From Pseudomonas chlororaphis (GTDB taxonomy: Bacteria; Pseudomonadota; Gammaproteobacteria; Pseudomonadales; Pseudomonadaceae), in the NCBI GenBank assembly GCA_001023535.1, contig CP011020.1:3671734-3735733 (forward strand): a stretch of DNA of 64,000 nt. The letters run 5' to 3'. Of this stretch, positions 22,531 to 31,833 are shown one piece after another. Both the position numbers and the translations under genes were made by a program. A model generated the notes under the pieces. The model had not been told where the DNA came from. It made no database searches and saw only the letters and a program-made list of their open reading frames with translations. How positions within the stretch are numbered: position 1 is the first letter of the stretch; each line of letters opens with the position of its first letter.

Positions 22531-22830
22531 TCAGTGCTTGCTGCCACCTGCGCAGGTCGGCGAAGCCGGGGCGGCGTCGATCTGCGCCCACTCCTCGGGG
22601 GTGTAGGTGTGCAGCGCCAACGCGTGAAACTCACCCATCAGCTCGCCCAGCGTGCCGTAGACCTTCTGGTGGCGCTTGACGCGATTGAGCCCCTCGAACT
22701 GCCGGCTGACCACCACGGCCTTGAAGTGGGTCTGTAGCCCACGGCTGTGCATGTGGCTTTCATCCAGCACTTGCAGGTGCTCGGGCTGCAACAGCCCGAG
22801 GGTCGATTCGATGCGTTGCTGCATGCTCAT
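22531..22830 (-). CDS. bolA: BolA-family protein
   Basis: A 99-residue BolA protein. Family marks are VLDESHMHSRGLQTHFKAVVVS, with the conserved His, and the C-terminal helix from LMGEFHALALHTYTPEEW. BolA-like proteins pair with monothiol glutaredoxins to handle [2Fe-2S] clusters and act in stress and cell shape. ATG 22830 follows GGAGCCCGGT. Only 12 bases separate it from the DUF2059 gene upstream; the same pairing occurs in P. aeruginosa (PA0857/PA0856). Confidence 0.9.
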   Translation of the reverse strand: MSMQQRIESTLGLLQPEHLQVLDESHMHSRGLQTHFKAVVVSRQFEGLNRVKRHQKVYGTLGELMGEFHALALHTYTPEEWAQIDAAPASPTCAGGSKH

Positions 22831-22842
22831 ACCGGGCTCCGC

Positions 22843-23364
22843 TTACGGCTTTTTCTTGGCCGGCGCAGCGGCTTTTGGCTCAAGCTCGGCGGTCATGTCC
22901 GCCAGCAGCTTGTTGACCACCGGCACCGCGCTTTCAAGCTTGGCCTGGGTCAACTGGGCCGATTGCTGGGTCAGCTGCGGCATTTTTTCCAGGACTTTCT
23001 TGCCCAGCGGCGACTGGTAGAACGCCACCAGGTCCTTGAGCTCCGACTCGCTGAAGTTGCTGGTGTAGAGCTTGACCATGTCCGGCTTGAGCTTGTTCCA
23101 GCCGATGGCCTGGTCCAGCGCGGCGTTGGCCTTGGCCTGGTAGGTTTCCAGGGTGGCTTTCTTCGACTCGGGGGCCTTGGTCTGTTCAAAGCGCTGGGCA
23201 AACATCTGCTGCACTTGCATGTACACCGGGGTGCCCAGTTTGTCAGCGTGCGCCAGGGTCAGGAACGCTTCGGCGCTGGCGTTATGGCTGGCGGTATCGG
23301 CGAAAACAGGGCCGCTGGCACATACCAGAGCAACTGCGGTACAGATGGCACGAAGACGGGTCAT
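22843..23364 (-). CDS. Secreted DUF2059 protein
   Basis: A 173-residue exported protein beginning MTRLRAICTAVALVCASG with cleavage likely after VFA (VFA-DTAS). The body has the DUF2059 pattern DLVAFYQSPLGKKVLEKMPQLTQQ, a helical domain of unknown function found widely in proteobacteria. The tail is Lys/Pro/Ala rich. I take ATG 23364 as start because AAAGGAAA precedes it by 4-6 bases; an in-frame ATG at 23379 would overlap that site. Confidence 0.85.
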   Translation of the reverse strand: MTRLRAICTAVALVCASGPVFADTASHNASAEAFLTLAHADKLGTPVYMQVQQMFAQRFEQTKAPESKKATLETYQAKANAALDQAIGWNKLKPDMVKLYTSNFSESELKDLVAFYQSPLGKKVLEKMPQLTQQSAQLTQAKLESAVPVVNKLLADMTAELEPKAAAPAKKKP

Positions 23365-23555
23365 CGAGTTTCCTTTCATTACAGGCGAGGTAAAACCCCA
23401 AGGGCGACCATTCTGCGCCTAATAAACGCCGGGCCTCAACCCCGACGCTTGTTGGGTCCGATTGACGGGCCGGACTCACCGCCCCTAGATTGACGGAACC
23501 GGCGCCGCCCAATCGGGCCTAAACTGCGCATTCAGCCTTAAAGGAGTTTGACCCG

Positions 23556-24950
23556 ATGAGCCGTACCGAAACCGACAGCCTGGGCCAGGTTGAAGTCCCT
23601 GACGACGCCTACTGGGGCGCCCAGACACAGCGGTCCATGATCAACTTCGCCATCGGCAATGAACGCATGCCGCTGTCGGTGCTGCATGCCCTGGCGCTGA
23701 TCAAGAAAGCCGCCGCGCGGGTCAATGACCGCAACGGCGACCTGCCCGCCGACATCGCCCGGCTGATCGAACAGGCCGCCGACGAAGTGCTCGACGGCCA
23801 GCATGACAACCAGTTCCCACTGGTGGTCTGGCAGACCGGCAGCGGCACCCAGAGCAACATGAACGTCAACGAAGTGATCGCCGGGCGCGCCAACGAGCTG
23901 GCGGGCAACCCCCGCGGCGGCAAGACCCCGGTGCACCCGAACGATCACGTCAACCGCTCCCAGAGCTCCAACGACTGCTTCCCCACCGCCATGCACATCG
24001 CCGCGGTGCAGGCCGTCCACAAGCAACTGTTGCCGGCCATCAGCGAATTGTCCGGCGGGCTGGCGGAACTGGCGGCGCGCCACCTGAAGCTGGTCAAGAC
24101 CGGTCGCACCCACATGATGGACGCCACGCCCATTACCTTCGGCCAGGAACTGTCGGCGTTCATTGCCCAGCTCGATTATGCCGAACGGGCGATCCGTGCC
24201 GCATTGCCAGCGGTGTGTGAACTGGCCCAGGGCGGCACGGCGGTGGGCACCGGGCTCAATTCGCCCCATGGCTTTGGCGAAGCGATCGCGGCCGAACTCG
24301 CGGCACTTTCCGGCCTGCCGTTCGTCACCGCGCCGAACAAGTTTGCCGCGCTGGCGGGTCATGAACCGCTCACCGCGTTGTCCGGCGCGCTGAAAACCCT
24401 GGCGGTGACCCTGATGAAAATCGCCAACGACCTACGCCTGCTGGGCTCCGGGCCACGGGCCGGGTTCGCCGAGGTGAAATTGCCGGCCAACGAACCGGGC
24501 AGCTCGATCATGCCTGGCAAGGTCAACCCGACCCAATGCGAAGCCCTGTCGATGCTCGCCTGCCAGGTGATGGGCAACGACGTCACCATCGGCTTCGCCG
24601 CCAGCCAGGGTCACTTGCAGTTGAACGTGTTCAAGCCGGTGATCATCCACAACCTGCTGCAATCGATCCAGTTGCTGGCCGATGGCTGCAGCAACTTCCA
24701 GCAGCACTGCATCGCCGGCCTCGAACCGGATGCCGAGCAGATGGCCGCGCACCTGGAACGTGGGCTGATGCTGGTGACCGCGCTGAACCCGCACATCGGC
24801 TACGACAAGTCTGCCGAAATCGCCAAGAAAGCCTACAGCGAAGGGCTGACCTTGCGTGAGGCGGCGTTGCAACTGGGGTACCTGACCGATGAACAGTTCG
24901 ACGCCTGGGTGAGGCCGGAAAACATGTTGGAAGCCGGCAGCCAGGGCTGA
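23556..24950 (+). CDS. fumC: Fumarate hydratase class II
   Basis: A 464-residue iron-free fumarase of the fumarase/aspartase superfamily, interconverting fumarate and malate. The signature [17 protein letters not shown], the [14 protein letters not shown] segment and the [11 protein letters not shown] and [11 protein letters not shown] loops are present. Being oxygen- and iron-independent, class II enzymes serve when class I is inactive. Position next to the DUF2059-bolA-trhO set matches fumC2 (PA0854). It starts 12 bases after AAAGGAG. Confidence 0.95.
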   Translation: MSRTETDSLGQVEVPDDAYWGAQTQRSMINFAIGNERMPLSVLHALALIKKAAARVNDRNGDLPADIARLIEQAADEVLDGQHDNQFPLVVWQTGSGTQSNMNVNEVIAGRANELAGNPRGGKTPVHPNDHVNRSQSSNDCFPTAMHIAAVQAVHKQLLPAISELSGGLAELAARHLKLVKTGRTHMMDATPITFGQELSAFIAQLDYAERAIRAALPAVCELAQGGTAVGTGLNSPHGFGEAIAAELAALSGLPFVTAPNKFAALAGHEPLTALSGALKTLAVTLMKIANDLRLLGSGPRAGFAEVKLPANEPGSSIMPGKVNPTQCEALSMLACQVMGNDVTIGFAASQGHLQLNVFKPVIIHNLLQSIQLLADGCSNFQQHCIAGLEPDAEQMAAHLERGLMLVTALNPHIGYDKSAEIAKKAYSEGLTLREAALQLGYLTDEQFDAWVRPENMLEAGSQG

Positions 24951-24962
24951 GCCTGGATGGAC

Positions 24963-24992
24963 CGCGAGCAGGCCTTCGTGAGCCTGCTCGCG
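24963..24992 (+). terminator. Hairpin after fumC
   Basis: CGCGAGCAGGC pairs with GCCTGCTCGCG around an 8-base loop, 13 bases after the fumC stop, followed by AAAAG rather than T. The sequence resembles a REP half, so it may be a REP-derived terminator or stability element acting on fumC and on the convergent transporter gene. Confidence 0.5.
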
Positions 24993-25004
24993 AAAAGCCC
25001 TGCC

Positions 25005-25967
25005 CTAGCGCCCCACCGCCAACCGCTGACGCCGCGCCCTGAGCCCGGCGATCAGCGAAGGCCCCAGCGCGACCAGCGCCGAGCCCAATACCACCAGCAC
25101 CGCCCCGCCATACCCCAGCAGGTTGATCTGCTCGGCATGCACGTAGTCGGGCCACCACCAGGCCGCCAACGCCACGGCGGCGAAGGTCACCAACGGCGTA
25201 ATCGCCAGCGTCGCACTGACCCGTGACGCCTCCCAGTGCGCCAGGGCTTCGGCGAATGCGCCATAGGCGATCAGGGTATTGAGGCAGCAGGCCAACAGCA
25301 GCCAACCTTGTACCGGGCTCAATTGCAACGCCTCCAAGGGATGCACCCAGGGCGTGAGCAGCAACGCGCAGAAGAGGTAGATCACCATCATCACCTGCAG
25401 TGAATTCCACACCGTCAGCAATTGCTTCTGCCCCAAGGCATAGAAGGTCCAGACCGTGGACGCCAGCAACACCAGCAGCACCCCGGCGGTGTACTCACTC
25501 AGCGATGTGAGCAACTCAACGAGGCGCTGGTTGAAGAACAGCGCGAAACCGATCAACAGCACCGCCAGGCCGATGCCCTGGCCGATGCTGAAGCGCTCCT
25601 TGAACACGAACAGGCTGGCGACCAGCAGCATGATCGGGCCCATCTGCACCACCAGTTGCGCCGTGCCGGGGCTCAGACGGTTCAGGCCCATCAGGTACAA
25701 CACGTAGTTGCCCACCAGCCCCAGCACCGCCATCGCCACCAGCCAGCCGCCCCTGGGGCCGAGCACCCGGCGACTGGGCAAACGACGGGTAGCCGCCAGG
25801 TAGATGAACAGCAGGCCGCCGGACACCAACAGGCGAAACCAGGTCACGGTGACCGGGTCCATCACGTGCAGCACTTGCTTGAGCTTGATCGGCAGGATTC
25901 CCCATAACAGGGCGGTCAGCAGGGCGAGAAACAGGCCGTAGACCCAGCGACCGGATGAAATATGCAT
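25005..25967 (-). CDS. DMT-superfamily transporter (EamA, RhaT-like)
   Basis: A 320-residue integral membrane protein with ten hydrophobic segments arranged as two EamA repeats (second begins near residue 165). Motifs such as MDPVTVTWFRLL and ETVTP-like ASRVSATLAITPLVTF fit the family. Substrate unknown; members move amino acids, nucleobases or metabolites. Gene ends convergent with fumC, 54 bases apart. Confidence 0.9.
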   Translation of the reverse strand: MHISSGRWVYGLFLALLTALLWGILPIKLKQVLHVMDPVTVTWFRLLVSGGLLFIYLAATRRLPSRRVLGPRGGWLVAMAVLGLVGNYVLYLMGLNRLSPGTAQLVVQMGPIMLLVASLFVFKERFSIGQGIGLAVLLIGFALFFNQRLVELLTSLSEYTAGVLLVLLASTVWTFYALGQKQLLTVWNSLQVMMVIYLFCALLLTPWVHPLEALQLSPVQGWLLLACCLNTLIAYGAFAEALAHWEASRVSATLAITPLVTFAAVALAAWWWPDYVHAEQINLLGYGGAVLVVLGSALVALGPSLIAGLRARRQRLAVGR

Positions 25968-26157
25968 GCAATCCTCGAAGCCCAGGACAAAAGAGCGTCT
26001 ATTCTAGGCATGGATCACGGGGCAACACAGGGACAGTTGGTCACTAACAGTTCATGATAAGGGATGGCACATTGCCGCCTATCGGCTGCCCAAGCGCCCG
26101 CCAGCCACAACACATAAACTTCACTCCATCAGCTTTCGCCTTCCTTTGGAGCCGCTC

Positions 26158-26355
26158 ATGCTTGGCAAACGTGCCGAAGACGTCGTCCCCGCGATGGTCT
26201 TTCCCAGTGACCGAATTTGCCGGGTGAACGGCCAATTTTATTTCAACACCCGGGAAGGTACGCATGAGGGGCCATTCCCCGATCGTGAAACAGCGGAACG
26301 CGAGGTGGCGGCGTACATCGAGCGCATGCTGCAACTGCCGCAAGTCGTGGGCTGA
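26158..26355 (+). CDS. Small DUF6316-type protein
   Basis: A 65-residue protein, MLGKRAEDVVPAMVFPSDRI. ATG 26158 is preceded by TTTGGAG six bases upstream; an ATG at 26146 gives 69 residues but has no ribosome site. The pattern of FYFNTREGTHEGPFP and a C-terminal helix REVAAYIERML looks like the small DUF6316 family of pseudomonads, function unknown. Codon use is normal for the region, and there are no transmembrane segments. Confidence 0.75.
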   Translation: MLGKRAEDVVPAMVFPSDRICRVNGQFYFNTREGTHEGPFPDRETAEREVAAYIERMLQLPQVVG

Positions 26356-26452
26356 GCACTGCCTGAAAAGCTCCACCCACCTGTGACAGGCAGCTTGTTG
26401 AGACGAGAGAACGTGCTGTGGCGAGGGGCCTGCTGTAGAGAGGGAGCTTGCC

Positions 26453-26568
26453 GTGGCGAGGGAGCTTGCTCCCGCTGGGCCGCGAAGCGGCCCCCCCCTT
26501 GACCCACATACCGTAGCGAAGGATTGACGACCGCTACGCAGCCGAGCGGGAGCAAGCTCCCTCGCCAC
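26453..26568. repeat. Inverted REP pair, GTGGCGAGGGAGCTTGC type
   Basis: GTGGCGAGGGAGCTTGCTCC at 26453 and the inverted copy ending 26568, with a GGGCCGCGAAGCGGCCC inner hairpin. An extra partial copy (TGTGGCGAGGGGCCTGC...) precedes it at about 26417-26449, so three ends of the element are clustered. Between the DUF6316 gene and the thiolase gene, whose ends converge. Confidence 0.88.
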
Positions 26569-26588
26569 AAAACCTCTGTTAGCAGGGG

Positions 26589-27773
26589 TTATCCAACCGC
26601 CTCGAACAACCCCGTCGCCCCCATCCCGCCGCCCACGCACATGGTCACGACGCCGTAGCGCAGATTGCGCCGCTGCAGTTCGCGCACCAGATGCCCCACC
26701 TGCCGCGAGCCGGTCATGCCGAACGGGTGGCCGATGGAAATCGAGCCGCCGTTGACGTTGTACTTCTCGTTGTCGATCTCCAACCGGTCGCGGCTGTACA
26801 GGCACTGGGAGGCGAAGGCTTCGTTGAGTTCCCACAGGTCGATATCGGCCACCTGCAAGCCCTTGGCCTTGAGCAGCTTGGGCACCGAGAACACCGGACC
26901 GATGCCCATTTCGTCGGGCTCGCAACCGGCCACGGTAAAGCCACGGAAAAACGCCTTGGGCTTGAGCCCCAGCGCCAGGGCTTTCTCCAGGCTCATCACC
27001 AGGGTCATCGAGGCGCCGTCGGACAGTTGCGACGAGTTGCCCGCCGTGACCGAACCGTCCTCGGCAAACACCGGTTTCAGCCCGGCCAGGCTTTCGTAGG
27101 TGGTGTCGGGGCGGTTGCAGTCGTCATGGTCGACCACGCCGTCGAGGATCTGCACCGCGCCGGTGTGCTTGTCTTCGACCCGGTACTTGACCGACATCGC
27201 AATGATTTCGTCGGCGAACAGCCCGGCGGCCTGGGCCTTGGCGGTGCGTTGCTGGCTCTGCAAGGCGTAGCGGTCCTGCGCCTCGCGGCTGACCTGGTAA
27301 CGGCGCGCGACGACTTCGGCCGTCTGGCCCATGGGGAAATAAATCCCCGGCACCTGCTCCTTGAGGAGCGGGTTGATCAGGTTATCGGTGTTGACGCTCT
27401 TCATCGTCAGGCTGATGGACTCCACGCCGCCGGCCACGATGATGTCGCTGCAACCGGACGCGATCTGGTTGGCAGCGATGGCGATGGCTTGCAGGCCGGA
27501 GGAGCAGAAGCGGTTGAGGGTCATGCCGGCGGTGCCGGTGCCCAGTTGCGAGAGCACCGCGACGTTGCGGCCGATGTTGTAGCCCTGGGCGCCTTCATTG
27601 GAGCCGGCACCGACGATGCAGTCCTCGACGCTGGCCGGGTCGAGGTCATTGCGCGCCAACAACGCGTTGACGCAATGCGCCGCCATGTCGTCCGGGCGGG
27701 TCATGTTGAACTTGCCGCGAAAAGACTTGGCCAGGCCGGTTCGTACGCTATCGACGATCACCACTTCACGCAT
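26589..27773 (-). CDS. Acetyl-CoA C-acyltransferase (thiolase)
   Basis: A 394-residue thiolase starting MREVVIVDSVRTGLAKS. The nucleophile is Cys90 in LNRFCSSGLQAIA, and the C-terminal catalytic residues are in GHPFGMTGSRQ and CVGGGMGATGLFE. Thiolases cleave or form beta-ketoacyl-CoA. It is not next to a fadB/fadJ partner, so the chain-length range and direction cannot be read from context. The longer frame to 27845 has no homology. Confidence 0.92.
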   Translation of the reverse strand: MREVVIVDSVRTGLAKSFRGKFNMTRPDDMAAHCVNALLARNDLDPASVEDCIVGAGSNEGAQGYNIGRNVAVLSQLGTGTAGMTLNRFCSSGLQAIAIAANQIASGCSDIIVAGGVESISLTMKSVNTDNLINPLLKEQVPGIYFPMGQTAEVVARRYQVSREAQDRYALQSQQRTAKAQAAGLFADEIIAMSVKYRVEDKHTGAVQILDGVVDHDDCNRPDTTYESLAGLKPVFAEDGSVTAGNSSQLSDGASMTLVMSLEKALALGLKPKAFFRGFTVAGCEPDEMGIGPVFSVPKLLKAKGLQVADIDLWELNEAFASQCLYSRDRLEIDNEKYNVNGGSISIGHPFGMTGSRQVGHLVRELQRRNLRYGVVTMCVGGGMGATGLFEAVG

Positions 27774-27876
27774 GGCGGTACTCCATTGTTGTAGTCGGTT
27801 GAGAGTGGATCGAGCATAGATCCACTGCATAACCGATCGCGACAATCATTCACCTCGCGTATGCGCCGCCATCGGC

Positions 27877-29397
27877 CTATTTCCTGGATTTGCGTTTGCG
27901 CGCCTGCTTGTCGGCGCGCTCGAATGCGTCCTCCAGCGCCTGGTTCAGAGTGCGTAACACCTTGACCCGGGCCCAACGCTTGTCGTTGGCCTCCACCAGT
28001 GTCCAGGGGGAAATCTCGGTGCTGGTGCGGTCCACCATGTCACACACCGCGGACCGGTAGGCGTCCCACTTGTCGCGGTTGCGCCAATCGTCCTCGGTGA
28101 TCTTGAAGCGCTTGAACGGGATCTCCTCACGCGCCTGGAAGCGTTCAAGCTGGGTTTCCTTGTCGATGGCCAGCCAGAACTTGACCACCACCACGCCGGC
28201 GTCGGCGATCTGTTCCTCGAAATCGTTGATCTCGCCGTAGGCCCTCAACCAATCGGCCCGGCTGCAAAAGCCCTCGACCCGTTCCACCAGCACCCGGCCA
28301 TACCAGGAACGGTCGAACACGGTGAACTTGCCCCGTGCCGGCAGATGCCGCCAGAACCGCCACATATAGGGATGGGCGCGCTCCTCCTCGGTGGGCGCGG
28401 CGATCGGCACGATGCTGTATTGGCGCGGATCGAGGGCCGCCGCGACCCGACGGATCGCGCCGCCCTTGCCCGCCGCATCGTTGCCTTCGAACACCGCCAC
28501 CAGCGCATGCCGGCGCATGCGTTTGTCCCGCAGCAGGCCGGCGAAACGCGCCTGCTCGGTAATCAGCTGTTCTTCGTAGTCGTCCTTTTCCAGGCGCAGG
28601 GTCATGTCCAGGCTGTCGATCAGCGTGACCTGGTCGTCCAGTGCCGGCAGCGGCGCCACGGCGACTTTTTCCGGCTTGACCTTCGGCCGGTCCAACGCCT
28701 GGCGCAAGCCTTCGAGCAGAATCCGCCCCACCGTCAGGCTGCGATAACAGCTGTCCACGCCCTCGATCACGTGCCAAGGCGCGTAGTCGCGACTGGTACG
28801 ACGCAAGACTCGCTCGCCGTATTTGACGAACTTGTCGTAGGTCTGCGATTGCTGCCAGTCCAGCGGGCTGATGCGCCAACTGTGCAGCGGGTCATCCTTA
28901 AGCCCCTTGAGCCGGGCTTTCATCTGTTTCTTGGACAGGTGAAACCAGAATTTGAAGATCAACGCGCCTTCGTCGCAAAGCATTTTTTCCAGGCGCTCGG
29001 CGGCGTTGATCGCCTGGTCGAGCCGCGGATCCTTGAACTCGCCATGGACCCGCCCCTGCAACATCTGGCTATACCAGTTGCCAAAGAAGATCCCCATGCG
29101 CCCCTTGGCCGGCAGCATCCGCCAGTAGCGCCAGGCCGGAGGATGCGCCAGTTCCTCGTCGGTCTGCTGGTCGAAGGTGCGCACTTCGATCAGCCGCGGG
29201 TCCATCCACTCATTGAGCAATTTCACCGTCTCACCCTTGCCCGCGCCTTCGATGCCGTTGATCAGCACGATGACCGGAAAACGGCCCTGCTGCTGCAACT
29301 CGAATTGCGCTTCGAGCAGCGCTTCACGCAGGGCCGGCACCTCGGCCTCGAAGGTGTCTTTGTCGATGACGTGACCGATTTCAGCGGATTCAAACAT
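27877..29397 (-). CDS. pap: Polyphosphate:AMP phosphotransferase (fused PPK2 domains)
   Basis: About 506 residues formed by two PPK2 domains in tandem. The N-terminal one has GIEGAGKGETVKLLNEWMD and the C-terminal one GNDAAGKGGAIRRVAAALDPR, both Walker A loops. Class II PPK2 (Pap, PA3455-type) uses polyphosphate to turn AMP into ADP and supports ATP recovery from AMP. Start ATG 29397 follows AAGGAG; the open frame to 29457 is an extension lacking family matches. Gene order with mnmC upstream and the osmolyte locus beyond parallels PA3455-PA3461. Confidence 0.94.
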   Translation of the reverse strand: MFESAEIGHVIDKDTFEAEVPALREALLEAQFELQQQGRFPVIVLINGIEGAGKGETVKLLNEWMDPRLIEVRTFDQQTDEELAHPPAWRYWRMLPAKGRMGIFFGNWYSQMLQGRVHGEFKDPRLDQAINAAERLEKMLCDEGALIFKFWFHLSKKQMKARLKGLKDDPLHSWRISPLDWQQSQTYDKFVKYGERVLRRTSRDYAPWHVIEGVDSCYRSLTVGRILLEGLRQALDRPKVKPEKVAVAPLPALDDQVTLIDSLDMTLRLEKDDYEEQLITEQARFAGLLRDKRMRRHALVAVFEGNDAAGKGGAIRRVAAALDPRQYSIVPIAAPTEEERAHPYMWRFWRHLPARGKFTVFDRSWYGRVLVERVEGFCSRADWLRAYGEINDFEEQIADAGVVVVKFWLAIDKETQLERFQAREEIPFKRFKITEDDWRNRDKWDAYRSAVCDMVDRTSTEISPWTLVEANDKRWARVKVLRTLNQALEDAFERADKQARKRKSRK

Positions 29398-29564
29398 GGG
29401 CAACTCCTTCCAAGGATCAGCCAAGACTAGCGGATTGGATGCCCTGCGGTGTAGCACCAGGAAGGATCATTCCCTACGCCTGGCATGACAATGCCTGTGC
29501 GCACGCTGCGCGTTCGGCTTTGTGGATCAGCTAGAATGGCCTCCCCGTTTTCACCGAGCCTGCC

Positions 29565-31547
29565 ATGACGCCCATCCAGCAACACGCCCAACTCGACTGG
29601 GATGAACAGGGTCGCCCGCGTTCGCGGGTGTTCGACGACGTGTATTTTTCCGATCAGTCGGGGCTGGATGAAACCCGCTACGTGTTCCTTGAACAGAACC
29701 AGCTGGCCGAGCGCTTCGCCGCGCTGCCCGAGGACGGGCGCCTGGTGATCGGCGAAACCGGGTTCGGCACCGGCCTGAACTTCCTCTGCGCCTGGCAACT
29801 GTTCGAGCAGTGCGCACCGGCCGGGGCGCGGCTGCATTTCGTCAGCGTCGAGAAGTACCCCTTGAGCCCCGAGGACCTGCGTCGCGCCCTGGCCCTCTGG
29901 CCGCAGCTTCAAGCCCAGGCGCAGCAGTTACTGGACCAATACGTGGCCATCCACCAGGGGTTCCAACGCCTGGTGCTGGCGAATGGTCGCGTGACGCTGA
30001 CCTTGTTGATCGGCGATGCGTTGGAACAACTTCCGCAACTGGATGCCCGCATCGACGCGTGGTTCCTCGACGGGTTTGCACCCGCCAGGAACCCCGAGAT
30101 GTGGACGGCCGAGCTGTTCGCCGAACTGGCGCGGCTGGCGGCCCCGGGATCGACCCTCAGCACCTTCACCAGCACCGGTTGGGTTCGGCGGTTGCTGAAC
30201 GCGGCAGGTTTCAAGATGAAACGCACGCCCGGCATCGGCCATAAATGGGAGATCCTGCGCGGCGTGTTCCTGGGCTGGCCGGAACAGACACCGGCGCCGT
30301 CCGCGGCAAAACCCTGGTACGCCCGCCCCGCGGCCCTCGGCAACGAGCGTCGGGCAGTGGTGATCGGTGGCGGCCTGGCCGGTTGCGCCAGCGCCGCCAG
30401 CCTCGCCGCGCGGGGCTGGCAGGTGACGCTGCTGGAACGACACGCCGGGTTGGCCGAAGAGGCGTCGGGCAATCCGCAGGGCGTGCTGTACCTCAAGCTG
30501 TCGGCCCACGGCACCGCGCTGTCGCAGATGATCCTCAGCGGCTTCGGCTACACCCGCCGTCTGTTGGAGCACCTGCAACGGGGCGTCGACTGGGACGGCT
30601 GCGGCGTCCTGCAACTGGCCTTCAATCACAAGGAAGCCGAGCGCCAGGCGCAACTGGCCGAGGCGTTCCCCGCTGACTTGCTGCACCCCCTGGCGCAGCC
30701 CGAGGCACAAAGGCTGTCAGGTATCGGCCTGGCCTGCGGTGGTCTGTTCTATCCCGAAGGCGGCTGGGTGCATCCGCCGGCGCTGTGCCGCTGGCAGGCC
30801 TCGGGCACCGCGATCGAGGTGCAAGCGCACCATGACGTGCTGCAATTGCGTCGCGTCGATGGCCAGTGGCAAGCGTGGGACAGTCAACGCTGCCTGGCCA
30901 GCGCGCCGGTGGTGATCCTCGCCAGTGCCGCCGAAATCAAGCGTTTCGAACCAGCCGCCGGATTGCCCCTCAAGCGCATTCGCGGGCAAATCACCCGGCT
31001 GCCGCAAACCGCGCGCAGCCAGGACCTGGCAACCGTAGTCTGCGCCGAAGGCTACGTGGCGCCGCCACGTCTGGGCGAGCACACCCTGGGCGCCAGCTTC
31101 GACTTCAACAGCGACGACCTGACCCCCACCGCTGCCGAACACGCCGGCAACCTGCAGATGCTCGAAGAAATTTCCGAGGACCTGCTCGAACGCCTCGGCG
31201 CCGCCACCCTGGACCCGCAACGGCTCGAAGGCCGCGCGGCGTTCCGCTGCACCAGCCCGGACTACCTGCCGATCGTAGGGCCCCTAGCTGACAGCCAGGC
31301 CTTCCACGAGGCTTACCACGCCTTGAGCAAAGACGCCCGGCAAGTGCCGGACATCCCCTGCCCCTGGCTCGACGGCCTCTACGTCAACAGCGGCCACGGC
31401 TCGCGCGGCCTGATCACCGCGCCCCTGTCGGGCGAACTGATCGCCGCCTGGCTCGACGACGAACCCCTGCCGCTGCCCCGAAGCGTGGCCGAAGCCTGCC
31501 ACCCGAACCGGTTCGCGTTGCGAGCGTTGATTCGAGGCAAGGCCTGA
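29565..31547 (+). CDS. mnmC: Bifunctional tRNA wobble uridine enzyme MnmC
   Basis: A 660-residue fusion. The N-terminal part (about 1-245) is the MnmC2 methyltransferase with GETGFGTGLNFLCAWQLF and the catalytic DGFAPARNPEMW. The C-terminal part is the FAD-dependent MnmC1 oxidoreductase, beginning at VIGGGLAGCASAASLAARG. Together they turn carboxymethylaminomethyl-2-thiouridine 34 into methylaminomethyl-2-thiouridine. Length matches the gamma-proteobacterial fusion. It is divergent from pap with 167 bases between starts. Confidence 0.95.
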   Translation: MTPIQQHAQLDWDEQGRPRSRVFDDVYFSDQSGLDETRYVFLEQNQLAERFAALPEDGRLVIGETGFGTGLNFLCAWQLFEQCAPAGARLHFVSVEKYPLSPEDLRRALALWPQLQAQAQQLLDQYVAIHQGFQRLVLANGRVTLTLLIGDALEQLPQLDARIDAWFLDGFAPARNPEMWTAELFAELARLAAPGSTLSTFTSTGWVRRLLNAAGFKMKRTPGIGHKWEILRGVFLGWPEQTPAPSAAKPWYARPAALGNERRAVVIGGGLAGCASAASLAARGWQVTLLERHAGLAEEASGNPQGVLYLKLSAHGTALSQMILSGFGYTRRLLEHLQRGVDWDGCGVLQLAFNHKEAERQAQLAEAFPADLLHPLAQPEAQRLSGIGLACGGLFYPEGGWVHPPALCRWQASGTAIEVQAHHDVLQLRRVDGQWQAWDSQRCLASAPVVILASAAEIKRFEPAAGLPLKRIRGQITRLPQTARSQDLATVVCAEGYVAPPRLGEHTLGASFDFNSDDLTPTAAEHAGNLQMLEEISEDLLERLGAATLDPQRLEGRAAFRCTSPDYLPIVGPLADSQAFHEAYHALSKDARQVPDIPCPWLDGLYVNSGHGSRGLITAPLSGELIAAWLDDEPLPLPRSVAEACHPNRFALRALIRGKA

Positions 31548-31833
31548 ACCACATAAGAATCCCTATGGAAGCCGTTGGCGACTCTCGAACGGAACGATGA
31601 ATTCGTGAAAACTGCACTGGCCGTGATAAGCACCCCAGAATAAGCCCTATTCTGCCGTCGATGCAGATTCAGTCGGAGCTATCCAATATGCATCTCTAAC
31701 CTCATCTAAAGCCTGCCATGGTTCAGGGCCGAACCTCGCATTTGGACAGCCGCCAGCCCCGTAGCTGGCCATGACGCATTGTGTAAAATCCTGCACGAAC
31801 AGTAGAGTTCGCGCCACTGAATGGAGTTAGGGC

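Noticed and set aside
26044..26925. Minus-strand frame of 293 codons across the DUF6316 gene and a REP pair
   Set aside because: Passes through repeat sequence and the antisense of a small gene and the end of the thiolase; no coherent domain.
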